From: Lachnospiraceae bacterium
GTDB taxonomy: Bacteria > Bacillota > Clostridia > Lachnospirales > Lachnospiraceae
Assembly: GCA_021201095.1 (NCBI GenBank)
Contig: JAJQFO010000119.1
Coordinates: 12,529 to 57,255 of the forward strand
Length of the DNA stretch: 44,727 nt
Direction of reading: 5' to 3'
Part shown: positions 23,542 through 32,926 of the stretch, one piece after another
How positions within the stretch are numbered: position 1 is the stretch's first letter
Layout of the letters: each line of letters opens with the position of its first letter
Program-made: the position numbers and the translations under genes
Notes under the pieces: model-generated
Databases searched by the model: none
Told to the model about the DNA's origin: nothing
What the model saw: the letters and a program-made list of their open reading frames with translations, nothing else

Positions 23542-24693
23542 TTAGAACGACCACAGCTTCGTATAAATCTTTACAATGTCTTCTTTGCTCGGAACCCTGG
23601 GGTTCGTCGGTGTGCAGGTGTCCTTTAATGCATTCTCCGCCATCTTGTCAACCGCTGCGAAGTACGCGTCGGGCGGAATCGTCCCCAGCTCCTGTATGGT
23701 CAGGGGGATATTCATTTCCTTTTGCATGAACTGAATCCAGTTCACCAGAGAACGCACGCTCATGACCTTATTATAATTGCTCAGTCCGAGGATGTGAGAG
23801 ATGTTGGAATAACGCTTTACCGCCGGTAAGTATTCCTGCTGGCTTCTGCTGTGTTTATTGATATCGGAGTTAAACTCTACCACATGCGGAAGAAGCATCG
23901 CGTTGGCCCGCCCATGAGGAATATGGAATACCGCTCCCAGCTGGTGCGCCATGCTGTGTGTAATGCCAAGTCCCGCCGTATTGAAGGAAAGTCCTGCCAG
24001 ACAGGAGGCCACGTGCATCTTTTTGCGCGCGTGCATATCTGTCCCGTCCAGATACGCCCGCAGCAGGAAAACGCCGCAGATCTCGATGGATTTCTCCGCC
24101 AGCGCGGAAGAAAACTCGTTGTGCTTTGTGCTCACATAAGACTCCAGAGCATGCGTAAAGACGTCCATGCCGGTATCGGCTGTGACCGAAGGCGGCACGC
24201 TCTTTACCAGCTCCGCGTCCAGGATAGCCTCGTCGGCAGTCAGCTCGCTGGACACCAGCGGATATTTGATTTTTGCATTTGTATCATTTACAACTGCAAA
24301 CGAAGTCACCTCAGAGCCTGTGCCGCTCGTGGTCGGAATGGCAATCAGACCGATCTTTCCATAATTATTGATCTGGAGCGTAAATTCACGGATCGCCTTC
24401 GCAGAATCAATCGCAGAGCCGCCGCCGACCGCGACAATCGCCTCCGGCTGATACTGCAAAAGCTTGCCGACACCGCCTGCGATTTTCTCAATCGGCGCGT
24501 CCGGTACCACATCCGAAAAAATCTCATACGCGATCTCTCCCTGTTCAAGAGGCGCCGTGATCAGATCAATCATCCCGCTCTGCACCACCACCGGGTCGCA
24601 GATGATCAGAACCTTTTTATAAGGAAGCACTCTCAGCCGATCCAGCGAATTCTCCCCAAAATGTATAACTGTTTTAATTTCAAAAGTATCCAT
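23542..24693 (-). CDS. pduQ: Iron-dependent alcohol dehydrogenase, PduQ-like
   Basis: The 383-residue enzyme starts at 24693 (MDTFEIKTVIHFGENSLDRL is the N-terminus) behind GGGGTTTACG. Group III features are clear: NAD loop VAVGGGSAIDSAKAI, IPTTSGTGSEVTSFAV, and metal ligands in DTGMDVFTHALESY, GITHSMAHQLGA and IPHGRANAMLLP. Length and pairing with a GlcG/PduO-C protein fit the propanol dehydrogenase PduQ that recycles NADH in propanediol microcompartments. Fucose or rhamnose breakdown would give that propanediol; that link is inferred. No other Pdu enzyme is in the window. Confidence 0.85.
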   Translation of the reverse strand: MDTFEIKTVIHFGENSLDRLRVLPYKKVLIICDPVVVQSGMIDLITAPLEQGEIAYEIFSDVVPDAPIEKIAGGVGKLLQYQPEAIVAVGGGSAIDSAKAIREFTLQINNYGKIGLIAIPTTSGTGSEVTSFAVVNDTNAKIKYPLVSSELTADEAILDAELVKSVPPSVTADTGMDVFTHALESYVSTKHNEFSSALAEKSIEICGVFLLRAYLDGTDMHARKKMHVASCLAGLSFNTAGLGITHSMAHQLGAVFHIPHGRANAMLLPHVVEFNSDINKHSRSQQEYLPAVKRYSNISHILGLSNYNKVMSVRSLVNWIQFMQKEMNIPLTIQELGTIPPDAYFAAVDKMAENALKDTCTPTNPRVPSKEDIVKIYTKLWSF

Positions 24694-24928
24694 CGTAAAC
24701 CCCCTGTATTTCAGACAACTCTGCTTCCAAATCTGCATCTGCGCTCTATCAGACGCTCCGGCAAAGGCTCTCCACGTGCCTCTCTCTGCCATTAACCGGC
24801 GATGCTCTCCCAGATGCCCGCCTTATCCAGCAAAATCGTCCCAATTCCATTCCGGCTAAAGAAAAGACTTGCCGAATGTTTGCCTGTCAGCTCTATCAAA
24901 TAAGCCCGAGTCCCATAAACCTGCAACC

Positions 24929-24957
24929 ATTTTATAATACTGGCAGCGATTCGTCAA
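24929..24957 (-). promoter_or_regulatory. Promoter of the pduQ-glcG operon
   Basis: On the minus strand TTGACG (24952-24957) and TAAAAT (24929-24934) lie 17 bases apart. The start near 24922 gives a leader of about 230 nt. Confidence 0.75.
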
Positions 24958-24984
24958 GCATTCGCCAATGTTTTTTATCGCTTT

Positions 24985-25060
24985 TATGTTGTTGTTTTTT
25001 ATTGTTTCTAAAATTATGATATGTTGTTTTTCGTTTTTTCTTCAATATTGTTATGTTGTT
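24985..25060. promoter_or_regulatory. Three TATGTTGTT repeats upstream of the pduQ promoter
   Basis: Exact copies of TATGTTGTT occur at 24985-24993, 25020-25028 and 25052-25060, 35 and 32 bases apart, about three helix turns. They sit upstream of the -35 box in a T-rich block and could be regulator or activator sites. Confidence 0.5.
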
Positions 25061-25375
25061 TCCTGCATATTTTGATTCGTTAAAATCAAACGAAGTCAAA
25101 GATTGCTATTTCTGAAAAAGTCAGTTACTGCTACGCGGATTCGACCGGGATCCGGGTGACAGTTTCCCTGATCAGGTCTGCTGCTGCAATTGTCATAGAA
25201 TACTCTGACATCTCTCAGAACATGCGCCCGCCGGGCGCACCGAAAGCAGCGCCTGAAGATTTATTTTCAGGCGCTTTGCATGTATTTTTATTCGAGCAAC
25301 TGTTTTTGCTGCGAGAAATATACCTCACCATAGTGATCATTTCCCGGCCGCCAGCTCGCTCTGCTGGCAGCTTTT
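25061..25375. other. Intergenic region with two palindromes
   Basis: A GCGCCC / GGGCGC palindrome (25224-25238) and a 10-bp hairpin AGCGCCTGAA / TTCAGGCGCT (25248-25275) follow the end of the ABC-CPBP gene. The second has a T-rich stretch only on the plus strand, so it is a weak terminator candidate for the minus-strand gene. No gene is seen. Confidence 0.45.
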
Positions 25376-28300
25376 TTAAGCGAAAACAGTAAGCACAATC
25401 AATGCCGCGCAGGAGAGTACAAACATGATCATGCCCACGTTGAGGTAAGCCGTCCGGAACCGGCTGCCTTTCGGAAGCTCCATCGCCGCCCGTTCAAAGG
25501 TGACGTGCCGCCAGCTGCGGCAGAACAGTACCAGACCCACGATTGCGGACACCACCAGCGCAATGACATAACCGCCGTACAGAGCCAGCTGCGGCAGCAG
25601 CGTTCCAAGGAGTTCGGGCGAAAGGCTTTCCAGACTGGCGAGACCTTCGATGCTATCCAGATTAGCCATGTTTTCAAGATTTTCCAGCGCAGACCAGTCG
25701 ATCGCCTCCAGCAGAGCGGAAGGCACAATGCTTCCCAAAAAGTTGATGCCCATGTGTAATCCTGCCGAGTAGCGCAGCTTTCCGGTTTTCAGATAGATAT
25801 ATCCAAACAGCAGCCCCAGCGCGAACGCGTAGAAAAACTGCGACAGGTTCCCGTGAAAAAGCCCGAACATCAGCGCCGAAGTGACGACCGCCAGCCTCTC
25901 CCCATAACAGCTCATCCGGTCAATCAGCTGCCTGCGGAACACATATTCCTCAATCAGCGGCGCCAGAATGACCAGAAACAGGATTTTCAGCACCAGCGAA
26001 TCCGCCAGCGCGTAAGTCGTGATGGCTGCCTCTGCTGATGTGCCGGTCAGGGCACTGAGTGCGGCAGTGACAAGATTACCGATAATGTTGCCTGCGTACA
26101 TCAGGAAGATTGCGATAAACACAGTGCGTACGAGCTGAGACGGCTTCATTGACTTCCTTGTACGTTTTTCCCTGCTGCTGGCGCCTTGATTTTTATATTC
26201 TTCTACGCTATCGCTTTCATCTGCAGCCGTATTCTTTTTTGTAAAGATGCTTTCATCAGCAATATCGTCATTACCCGCGCTGGTATTTCCATCGCTTTCT
26301 TCTTTTTCGCTTTCTTCTATCTTGCTTTCTTCTATTTTTCTACATTCTATTTTGTTTTTTTCTATTTCGCTTTCTTCTATTTTTTTACCTTCTATTTTGC
26401 CTGCACTCTGGCCCTCCCTGTCATCCATATCGAGAACGTCTTGTCTGGTGCACACTGCTTCGGAACAGGAAGGCACACGGCGGAAAATCAAAAGTCCCAC
26501 CGGCACTGCGATCACATACAGGGGCGCAAACGTGTAGACCCACAGCCCCCATGAGGTCGAGATCCATTCCGGAAAGAGCATCGCAGCGGCAATCTGCAGC
26601 ACAGAAGCAACGGCCAGGATCGCAAAGCAGCCGAAGCCGAGTGTGGAGAAGGTTTTGCGGGCTTCTTCTGCCATATTCTGAGAAATCATGTCCCTGGAAT
26701 CTGTATTCCCCGAAAAAGCTTCTTTGAAAGTCACTGCTCTGACTGCTTCTTTCTGAATCGTTTTCACCCGTGCCGCTTTATCCCTGGGATCCACAAACAA
26801 CGGCGTCAGTGCCAGGAAAACAGCGCCAAGCCCGATGTTGACCACCGCTGCCAGCACTGTGGCTGCAGCGATATGATTAAAAACAATTCCTATCGCGATG
26901 ATTGCCGCATCCGGCAGCAGCCCGAAATAAATAAATAGAATCTGCACCAGCTGTTTTACCAGCTTTCCGGCAGATATCGGCACGGACAGGTTGATGAACG
27001 TGCCGGTGGTCGTCCCGTAAAAATCAATCGAGAGAATAAATGGAATCCACGCCAGCAGGTAAAGCGGATTGACCCGGAAAACTGCTTCCGTGAGGATCAG
27101 CGCCGGAATCAGGTCGAGCAGACAGTTTGCCGTTCCTCCCAGGATTGACCAGAGCAGCTTTTTCTCCGTGCTCTCTGGTATCATCCGAAAAAATTCTTTG
27201 GAGGTATCCTCCTCCAGCGGATTCCCCATTGTGCGCCAGAACGCGAGCGCAGACAGCACAAGAACCACCGGCAGGAATCGAAATCTGTCCGTCCCAGCGC
27301 TGCCCTGCAGATATCTGCACAGCGCAGAAACACCTGCCGCCGCGACCAGATAGAATTCAGCTGTTTTCGTAAAAATTCCCAAATGCGCGAACCGGAAACG
27401 GTTGTAGAGGCTGCGGAAGAAAAAGACATTCGCCCCGCTTCCATAGCGCATTCCGTCCCGGCGGATCTTTTCGCTCCGGTCCTTTTTGCGTTTCACAAAT
27501 CCGGTGCTTTTCTCTGCCTGCCTCACCTCCAGCAGCTCGGCGGTCTCCTCCGATTTCGCCATTGCATCTTCATAAAAATCCGCTTTGATGCTCCAGATAA
27601 TCAGGATAAGCACTACACTCCCTGCAAGGAGTGCAGCCAGACACAGCAGTGCAAGCCGCGTATTTCCCGCAATCGAAAACATACAAAGTCCCTTCAGCCA
27701 TCCCCAGAACGGAATCCAACGCGTGACTTTGTGATTAAAAAATGCTGCTGCTGCCCAAAAATGATCCGAGCCATACGGTCTGCTGCTGAGGAAATATGCA
27801 GCTGCCACCACGAGTACCAGAGCGTAGACCCCTTTCCGCAAATACGGCTTCATGCCAGTATGCGTCGCCGCCAGCGTATAAAACAACACCTGAATCAGCT
27901 TGCCGATTACCAGCGTAAAAATCCAGACCAGTATGATCGCAACCGCGCCCCGGATGCCAAGCCCGAGGTTCAGCACCAGATTCGGGAGCTGCAGCATCAC
28001 ATAAATACTGGAAATCACAAGCGCGCCAATCTGCGTCATCAGCCGGAACAGCAGCACCGACTGCGGCTTCATTGGCGACGCAAACAACAAATTCACATCC
28101 GCTGGCAGAAAAATGCTGCTGAAGCTTTTGTCTGCGCCGATCATCTCAAACAAGAAGACCGCCAGAATGATTCCGCCGACAATCAGTTCAATCAGATCAG
28201 AGGTCGCGTCTTTTCCATTTATTTCAAAGACAAAATCCTCGTCTGAGATTTCAAAGATTGTTTCATCGTCATTTTTATTTCCGTCCGCGCCGAAGCTATT

Positions 28301-28495
28301 TTCATCCGATTCCGCAGCAATTTCAGACGTTTCCTCCGTCTGCTCTTCCCCGACCTCGCTTAACATGCCCGCGCCAAATCCAATCAGTCCGCCCATCAGT
28401 GCACAGGCGAGGATAAAGATCAGCACCCAGGTCTTGAACAGCTTGCGGATCTGGTTCACAAAGGAGTGCAGCGCATAGTAACCATATAATCTCAT
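25376..28495 (-). CDS. ABC exporter permease fused to a CPBP intramembrane protease
   Basis: The 1039-residue protein starts at 28495 with a 4-base overlap (ATGA) with the ATPase upstream. Residues 1-660 are a polytopic permease of the putative ABC exporter type with an early acidic loop (residues 45-90). Residues about 688-772 form a charged linker with KIEES repeats. Residues about 780-930 are a CPBP (Abi) protease domain with all three motifs: EEYVFRR (near 848), FGLFHGN (near 878) and HMGINF (near 916). Further helices end the protein. CPBP proteases process prenylated proteins or serve in bacteriocin maturation and immunity. Joined to a permease and paired with an ATPase, it may cut and export, or clear, a peptide. 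No peptide gene was identified. Confidence 0.88.
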   Translation of the reverse strand: MRLYGYYALHSFVNQIRKLFKTWVLIFILACALMGGLIGFGAGMLSEVGEEQTEETSEIAAESDENSFGADGNKNDDETIFEISDEDFVFEINGKDATSDLIELIVGGIILAVFLFEMIGADKSFSSIFLPADVNLLFASPMKPQSVLLFRLMTQIGALVISSIYVMLQLPNLVLNLGLGIRGAVAIILVWIFTLVIGKLIQVLFYTLAATHTGMKPYLRKGVYALVLVVAAAYFLSSRPYGSDHFWAAAAFFNHKVTRWIPFWGWLKGLCMFSIAGNTRLALLCLAALLAGSVVLILIIWSIKADFYEDAMAKSEETAELLEVRQAEKSTGFVKRKKDRSEKIRRDGMRYGSGANVFFFRSLYNRFRFAHLGIFTKTAEFYLVAAAGVSALCRYLQGSAGTDRFRFLPVVLVLSALAFWRTMGNPLEEDTSKEFFRMIPESTEKKLLWSILGGTANCLLDLIPALILTEAVFRVNPLYLLAWIPFILSIDFYGTTTGTFINLSVPISAGKLVKQLVQILFIYFGLLPDAAIIAIGIVFNHIAAATVLAAVVNIGLGAVFLALTPLFVDPRDKAARVKTIQKEAVRAVTFKEAFSGNTDSRDMISQNMAEEARKTFSTLGFGCFAILAVASVLQIAAAMLFPEWISTSWGLWVYTFAPLYVIAVPVGLLIFRRVPSCSEAVCTRQDVLDMDDREGQSAGKIEGKKIEESEIEKNKIECRKIEESKIEESEKEESDGNTSAGNDDIADESIFTKKNTAADESDSVEEYKNQGASSREKRTRKSMKPSQLVRTVFIAIFLMYAGNIIGNLVTAALSALTGTSAEAAITTYALADSLVLKILFLVILAPLIEEYVFRRQLIDRMSCYGERLAVVTSALMFGLFHGNLSQFFYAFALGLLFGYIYLKTGKLRYSAGLHMGINFLGSIVPSALLEAIDWSALENLENMANLDSIEGLASLESLSPELLGTLLPQLALYGGYVIALVVSAIVGLVLFCRSWRHVTFERAAMELPKGSRFRTAYLNVGMIMFVLSCAALIVLTVFA
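26290..26420 (-). repeat. KIEES-coding tandem repeats in the ABC-CPBP linker
   Basis: Repeats of about 15 bp (plus-strand TTCTATTTTGC/TTTCTTC pattern) encode KIEGKKIEESEIEKNKIE and further KIEES-type units between the permease and the protease. Base composition is much more AT-rich than in the flanking code. Confidence 0.75.
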
Positions 28496-29415
28496 TGCTT
28501 CTGGCCCTCCTCACTGCCTTCCCTGCGCGAATCGTTCCCCCCGTGGACGTCACTGCTTTCTGCATACTTCCCGGATCCGCCGTCGCCGCTTTCCGCAGCG
28601 TCAGCCGAAGCAGAGCGGAGATCGCTTCCCTCCGTCATATCAAAAAACAGCTGCTCCAGACTTCTTCCGTCCGCCGCCAGCTCGTCGCGCGTCAGATTCG
28701 CCTGAATCTTTCCTTCCTTCATAATGATGGTCCGGTCCCAAAGCATGTCCACACTGTCAATCATATGGGTACTGACCAGGATTGTCTTTCCCGCCTGCCG
28801 CATCTCCTCGATCAGAAGCTTCAACTCCTTGATCGCGTGCGGATCCAGCCCGATCATCGGCTCGTCTAAGAGCAGCATCTGCGGATCCGGCAGCAGCCCC
28901 AGACAGATATTCAGCTTCTGCTGCATTCCCTTCGAGAGCTCGTCGCCGAACTTTTTACGCTTGTCAGTCAGCTCAAACCGCTCAAACAGTTCGTCAATTC
29001 TCGCCTGGTAAGAGGCTCGCCCTGTGTGCAGCGCATCAAAATGGCCAGGGCGGCGTCCCGCATTTTTGCCATTTGATTCCGCGTTTCCGCTATTTGCCCC
29101 CGCATTTCCGCCCAGTTTATACGCCCGCGCGATAAATTCCATATGCTCGGACACTGTCAGGTTCGGATACAACGAGGGCATCTCCGGTATGTAGCCCAGC
29201 AGACGGCGTGCTTCCGGCGTTTTATTGGAAAGATTTTTAACCGTAATTTCTCCCTCATATTTCAGAAAACCGATCATCGCCTTGATGGCTGTGCTTTTCC
29301 CGGCACCATTCGGGCCTAACAAAACCGTCACCGTCCCCGGATCCAGATGAAAGCTCAGATCATCGCAGGCCAACACTTTGCCGTATTTTTTTGTCACATG
29401 TGATACATTCAACAT
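28492..29415 (-). CDS. ABC transporter ATP-binding protein
   Basis: The 307-residue protein has Walker A LGPNGAGKST, Q-loop region YIPEMPSLYPNLTV, signature ELSKGMQQKL, Walker B MLLLDEPMIGLD and H-loop VSTHMID. It overlaps the permease-protease gene by 4 bases and surely forms a complex with it. Between the Q-loop and signature it carries an extra Asn/Gly/Ala-rich stretch (GGNAGANSGNAESNGKNAG, about 118-136), and its last 45 residues are Gly/Ser/Asp-rich. Both lie outside the nucleotide-binding motifs. Confidence 0.93.
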   Translation of the reverse strand: MLNVSHVTKKYGKVLACDDLSFHLDPGTVTVLLGPNGAGKSTAIKAMIGFLKYEGEITVKNLSNKTPEARRLLGYIPEMPSLYPNLTVSEHMEFIARAYKLGGNAGANSGNAESNGKNAGRRPGHFDALHTGRASYQARIDELFERFELTDKRKKFGDELSKGMQQKLNICLGLLPDPQMLLLDEPMIGLDPHAIKELKLLIEEMRQAGKTILVSTHMIDSVDMLWDRTIIMKEGKIQANLTRDELAADGRSLEQLFFDMTEGSDLRSASADAAESGDGGSGKYAESSDVHGGNDSRREGSEEGQKQ

Positions 29416-29471
29416 TTTTCTTTTCTCCTTTGATTCAATCCCCGCCTTACAGCGGGCAAATTTCTTTTCTC

Positions 29472-29500
29472 ACTATAAATGGGCTCCATATACAAAGCAA
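29472..29500 (-). promoter_or_regulatory. Promoter of the ABC-CPBP operon
   Basis: On the minus strand TTGCTT (29495-29500) and TATAGT (29472-29477) are 17 bases apart, about 60 bases before the ATPase start. Confidence 0.65.
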
Positions 29501-29622
29501 CCAGAAAATTCTGATCTTTTCCTTAAGTTCCTGTAAAGCTCAGGTAAATTCTCGCTGCTATATATCATACGTACCTCGCAGCAGGTACGAGGCACTATCC
29601 TGAACTGTTCCAAATGTTCTTG

Positions 29623-30348
29623 TCAATTTACCTGCTGCGACCGCATGAGCATCCAGGCTGTCCCGAGTGCCAGGATAAGCGCCAGCATTCCCACGACCGG
29701 CCACATGCCGGAAGGAACTGCCGTGATTCCTTTTGCGATTCCCTGAAATACTGCCGGGCTCTCTGTCTCCGGCTCAAACAGAACATCTGCCACCCTCGGC
29801 CATCCAATCCAGAACATCATCCAGAGAATGAAAAATATGGTTCTCACCGTCTGCCCGAACCGGTTGCACAGCGTCCCAAAAAGTGCGGCTGCCGCAGGCA
29901 GCCCCAGCGCAGCCGCGATGCCATACCGCAGCAGGATTGGGAAGATGACAAATTCCGGTTCCTCCAGCGGATACAGCCTGACATTCAATGCGTCCTCCGC
30001 AGCAGCCAGCACCAGCAAAACCACCATTCCAAATGCGCTTAAGACCAGATGATTCAAAAGCACGGACACAAAAAAACCTTTTCTTGTGCAGCCAAGGGAG
30101 ATCTGCGTGTGGAATTGCGACGTATAATCCTCCCCAAAATTCGCAAACAAAAATACAAAGCCTGCAAATGCCGCAAGGATCGTCGCAAGCGGAAATGTCC
30201 CCTCTCCTTCATCGATTGCAAACCTCATCAGAATAGCGAGAACAAGCATCCCCGCTAAAAAGAAACCCAGTACGAGCAGCAAAACAGCCAGACATGTATT
30301 TTCGTTGATCTGAAACTGATTTTTGATCGCTTTTTTCATCGTAATCAT
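29623..30348 (-). CDS. ABC-2-type membrane subunit
   Basis: The 241-residue protein starts at 30348 (MITMKKAIKNQFQINENTCL is the N-terminus), 8 bases after GGAGAGG; the later Met is too far away. Six hydrophobic segments are visible, for example CLAVLLLVLGFFLAGMLVL and IRTIFFILWMMFWIGW-like stretches, with a polar SLGCTRKGFF loop between helices 2 and 3 typical of ABC-2 permeases. It is the last gene of the GntR-ABC operon. Substrate unknown. Confidence 0.78.
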   Translation of the reverse strand: MITMKKAIKNQFQINENTCLAVLLLVLGFFLAGMLVLAILMRFAIDEGEGTFPLATILAAFAGFVFLFANFGEDYTSQFHTQISLGCTRKGFFVSVLLNHLVLSAFGMVVLLVLAAAEDALNVRLYPLEEPEFVIFPILLRYGIAAALGLPAAAALFGTLCNRFGQTVRTIFFILWMMFWIGWPRVADVLFEPETESPAVFQGIAKGITAVPSGMWPVVGMLALILALGTAWMLMRSQQVN

Positions 30349-30373
30349 ATGGAAATCCTCTCCTCACCCTGCC

Positions 30374-31126
30374 TCACCTGCACACTTCTATTTTTCGCAG
30401 GCATTTTACGCTCACCGCGCCCGCTGCCGCATACAGCGCCAGTCCGATCACCGGCATCAGGGGAGAATGCAGCCATTCCAGAACCTTCTGATTAAAAATC
30501 GACGCCTCACCCTCCAGCCCCGCCATCATACCGCAGAAAAAGGCAAAGCCACCGGCAAGCACAGCATTGAAAATAATCCCGAGAGTTCTGTATCGTAAAG
30601 AAACCATGCCAAAAATGATTCCGATAAAGGCCGCAAAGTTCTCAGCGGCAAAAATCAGCGGCAACCACTCCGTCCAAAATGTCCCCATTCCAGACACGGA
30701 AAAAAGCCAGGCGATTCCGAACACAACCAGTATCACCGCTCCCTCGCAAAGCCACATGCTCAAAGCAGTCAGCCTCCTCGTGGCGTTCATGGAAATCATC
30801 GTCGTAATGGTATTATTAAAAAAAAATGTCGGACAGATCCATACAGTCACGCCGCCTGCAAGCAGAAAATAAGGCGGAAAATCTTCCAGAAACGCCAAAG
30901 CCATCCCCCATGACAGCTGCCAGCCTCCGCCCGTTTCTTCACTCACGATCGGTGCCAGCAGATCCCAGAATACTGTGACGATCAGAGCGTATCCAAGCAT
31001 CTGCAGGCAAATTCGGCCAAAGAAACCGAGCATGCGCAGTGTGCGGGATGTCTCCGCCATCTCGGGCTTTATGACTTCCTTTCTTTCGTTTTGAGCCGCT
31101 GTCCTAAAACTATTATCTACATTCAT
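30374..31126 (-). CDS. ABC-2-type membrane subunit
   Basis: The 250-residue protein has six predicted helices (for example ICLQMLGYALIVTVFWDLL and YFLLAGGVTVWICPTFFF) and a MISMNATRRLTALSMWLCEG segment between helices 2 and 3, the same position as the SLGCTRK loop in its neighbour. That shared layout suggests the two form a heterodimeric membrane part for the ATPase at 31345. It lies 25 bases before the next gene. Its start is placed at the first Met (MNVDNSFRTAAQN). Confidence 0.78.
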   Translation of the reverse strand: MNVDNSFRTAAQNERKEVIKPEMAETSRTLRMLGFFGRICLQMLGYALIVTVFWDLLAPIVSEETGGGWQLSWGMALAFLEDFPPYFLLAGGVTVWICPTFFFNNTITTMISMNATRRLTALSMWLCEGAVILVVFGIAWLFSVSGMGTFWTEWLPLIFAAENFAAFIGIIFGMVSLRYRTLGIIFNAVLAGGFAFFCGMMAGLEGEASIFNQKVLEWLHSPLMPVIGLALYAAAGAVSVKCLRKIEVCR

Positions 31127-31344
31127 TTGCTTTCCCCTCGCTCACGTACCAGTATTTTATGTTCACGCTGAGTGTTTCAATGTAACTCAAAAACATATAC
31201 TCTGATACTCCAGCCCTCCTTCTCTCTGTTTTTCTGACTTACGTTATGTCTCGTGGCCAGTTTTCTTTTAATCAGTGCTCCTCGCCGCACAGCGTCACGA
31301 ACAGCTTCATGTTATGCCCGCGCCACTTGCCAGCTTTACGTTCG

Positions 31345-32343
31345 CTACTCCCCACACAGCGCCACAAACAGCTTCTGCAGGCTCACCTTCTGAACCGTCA
31401 AGCCAGCACCTCCCCGCGCAAATCCGGGCTGCCCGCCTGCCTGATCACATTTCTCGTCTGTGTCTGCGTCCGCCAGCAGCTCCGTCCGCCCATTTTCTTC
31501 CGCGTCACCCGGTTTTGGCGCCAGAATTGTCACGCTCTTGCAGCGGCCCAGCCGCTCCACATGATGCTGGGTATATCCCGCGGTCGCGCGGTCTACCTCA
31601 TCCTCGCGTCCGCTGACACACCAGGCCCGCTCCAGCAGCTCCTCCAGGTTTTCCTTTAAAAGAACCTTTCCCTCGTCCAGAAAAATTACTTCCTCAAAGA
31701 TGTCTGCCGCCTCCTCGATGATGTGCGTTGAAACCACAAAGGTCCGTCCGGTTTCCGCAAATTCATCCAGCAGAAGGTGATAAAACTTTTCCCTCGCGAC
31801 CACATCCAGCCCCGCAACCGGCTCATCCAGAAACGTAAACTCCGCCCCGCTCGCGAGCGCCACGACAATCGTCACCATCGAGAGCATACCCTTGGAAAGC
31901 TTGCTGATCTTCTTCTTCGTGTCCAGTCCAAACTCCGCTACAAGACGGTCCGCCATCTTCTGATCCCAGTGCGGAAGAAACAGCGACGCGATCTTCAGGT
32001 ACTCTTTCACCTTCATCGTATTTGCACTGTTTCCAACCATCGTATTCAGCTCCCGTGAAAAGCAAAGATGGGAAAGTGCCTTCGGATTCTCCCAGACCGG
32101 CTCACGGTCTTTCCCCTTCCGGTCTTCCTGTTCTCCGACGCTGGCGGAGATAAGTTCCACCACTACGCTTCCCTCCGTCGCCGGATTCTGCGAGCTCAGG
32201 ATCGACAGCAGCGTCGTCTTCCCCGCACCATTGCGCCCAATCAGCCCATAGATTTTGCCCTGCTCCAGCTCCAGATCAATGCCATGAAGCACCTCTTTCT
32301 CCCCATATCGCTTCACGATACCAGATGCCACAATTTTGCTCAT
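31345..32343 (-). CDS. ABC transporter ATP-binding protein, YtrB-like
   Basis: The 332-residue ATPase has Walker A LIGRNGAGKTT, signature KLSKGMLSMVT, Walker B FTFLDEPVAGLD and H-loop VSTHIIEEA. It follows the GntR regulator by 26 bases, as in Bacillus ytrAB. Two stretches are unusual: a charged insertion after strand 3 (ISASVGEQEDRKGKDREPVW, about 65-84), where relatives continue directly to the Q-loop, and a polar segment near 280-310 (GDAEENGRTELLADADTDEK). The substrate is unknown; YtrBCDEF-type exporters respond to cell-wall antibiotics. Confidence 0.92.
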   Translation of the reverse strand: MSKIVASGIVKRYGEKEVLHGIDLELEQGKIYGLIGRNGAGKTTLLSILSSQNPATEGSVVVELISASVGEQEDRKGKDREPVWENPKALSHLCFSRELNTMVGNSANTMKVKEYLKIASLFLPHWDQKMADRLVAEFGLDTKKKISKLSKGMLSMVTIVVALASGAEFTFLDEPVAGLDVVAREKFYHLLLDEFAETGRTFVVSTHIIEEAADIFEEVIFLDEGKVLLKENLEELLERAWCVSGREDEVDRATAGYTQHHVERLGRCKSVTILAPKPGDAEENGRTELLADADTDEKCDQAGGQPGFARGGAGLTVQKVSLQKLFVALCGE

Positions 32344-32369
32344 ACCTTTTCCTCCTTGTAGTTTCCTTA

Positions 32370-32741
32370 TTACGCCTGCCCGCCATTTCCCCGGATCATT
32401 TCAATCAGCTCGTCCGTAGTGATTCCGAGGCTGGCGGCCTCCGCCATCAGCCGTTTCACATAGTCATCGTAAAAGTTCTTCTTTCTCTTCTCCATTATCT
32501 TCTTTTTCGCTCCCGCCTGGACGAACATTCCGATGCCCCTCTTTTTATAAAGGATGCCCTCGTCTACAAGCAGGTTCACGCCCTTCGCCGCCGTCGCCGG
32601 ATTGATGGTGTACGCGCGCGCCAGCTCATTCGTACTGGGCACTCGCTCCTCCTCCAGCAGGATATCCCGCAGGATATCGTTCTCTATCATCTCTTTAATC
32701 TGAATGTAAATGGATTTCTCCTGTGAAAGGATTTCATTCAT
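32370..32741 (-). CDS. ytrA: GntR-family regulator, YtrA-type
   Basis: The 123-residue protein has an N-terminal winged helix (SIYIQIKEMIENDILRDILL, then EERVPSTNELARAYTINPAT) and a short C-terminal dimerisation tail, the compact YtrA subfamily layout. YtrA proteins repress their own ABC operon and respond to cell-envelope stress or an unknown ligand. It is the first gene of the operon. A perfect 10-bp inverted repeat over the operon's -10 box is its likely operator. Confidence 0.93.
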   Translation of the reverse strand: MNEILSQEKSIYIQIKEMIENDILRDILLEEERVPSTNELARAYTINPATAAKGVNLLVDEGILYKKRGIGMFVQAGAKKKIMEKRKKNFYDDYVKRLMAEAASLGITTDELIEMIRGNGGQA

Positions 32742-32755
32742 TTACTCACTTCCTT

Positions 32756-32860
32756 TCATGCACATGCCGGAATGTTGGCGAAAAACATTTTTTTATATCA
32801 TGCACATTCCGAAGTGTGATTGAAAATTGTTTTTCACACTGTGCAGTTTCCAATACTCTA
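32756..32860 (-). promoter_or_regulatory. Structured leader of the ytrA operon
   Basis: The transcribed leader contains two copies of CGG(A/C)ATGTGCATGA (32756-32769 and about 32799-32812) and an inverted repeat AGTGTGA / TCACACT (near 32814-32843). The function is not known. Confidence 0.4.
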
Positions 32861-32902
32861 AATATCTGCTTTCGGTTTCAGCCGCATATCTGCATGTTCA
32901 TT

Positions 32903-32926
32903 GGTTCATTACTCATGTAATGAACC
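32903..32926. promoter_or_regulatory. Probable YtrA operator
   Basis: GGTTCATTAC and GTAATGAACC form a perfect 10-bp inverted repeat with a 4-base centre. It overlaps the -10 box of the operon promoter, the ideal place for a repressor. Confidence 0.8.
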
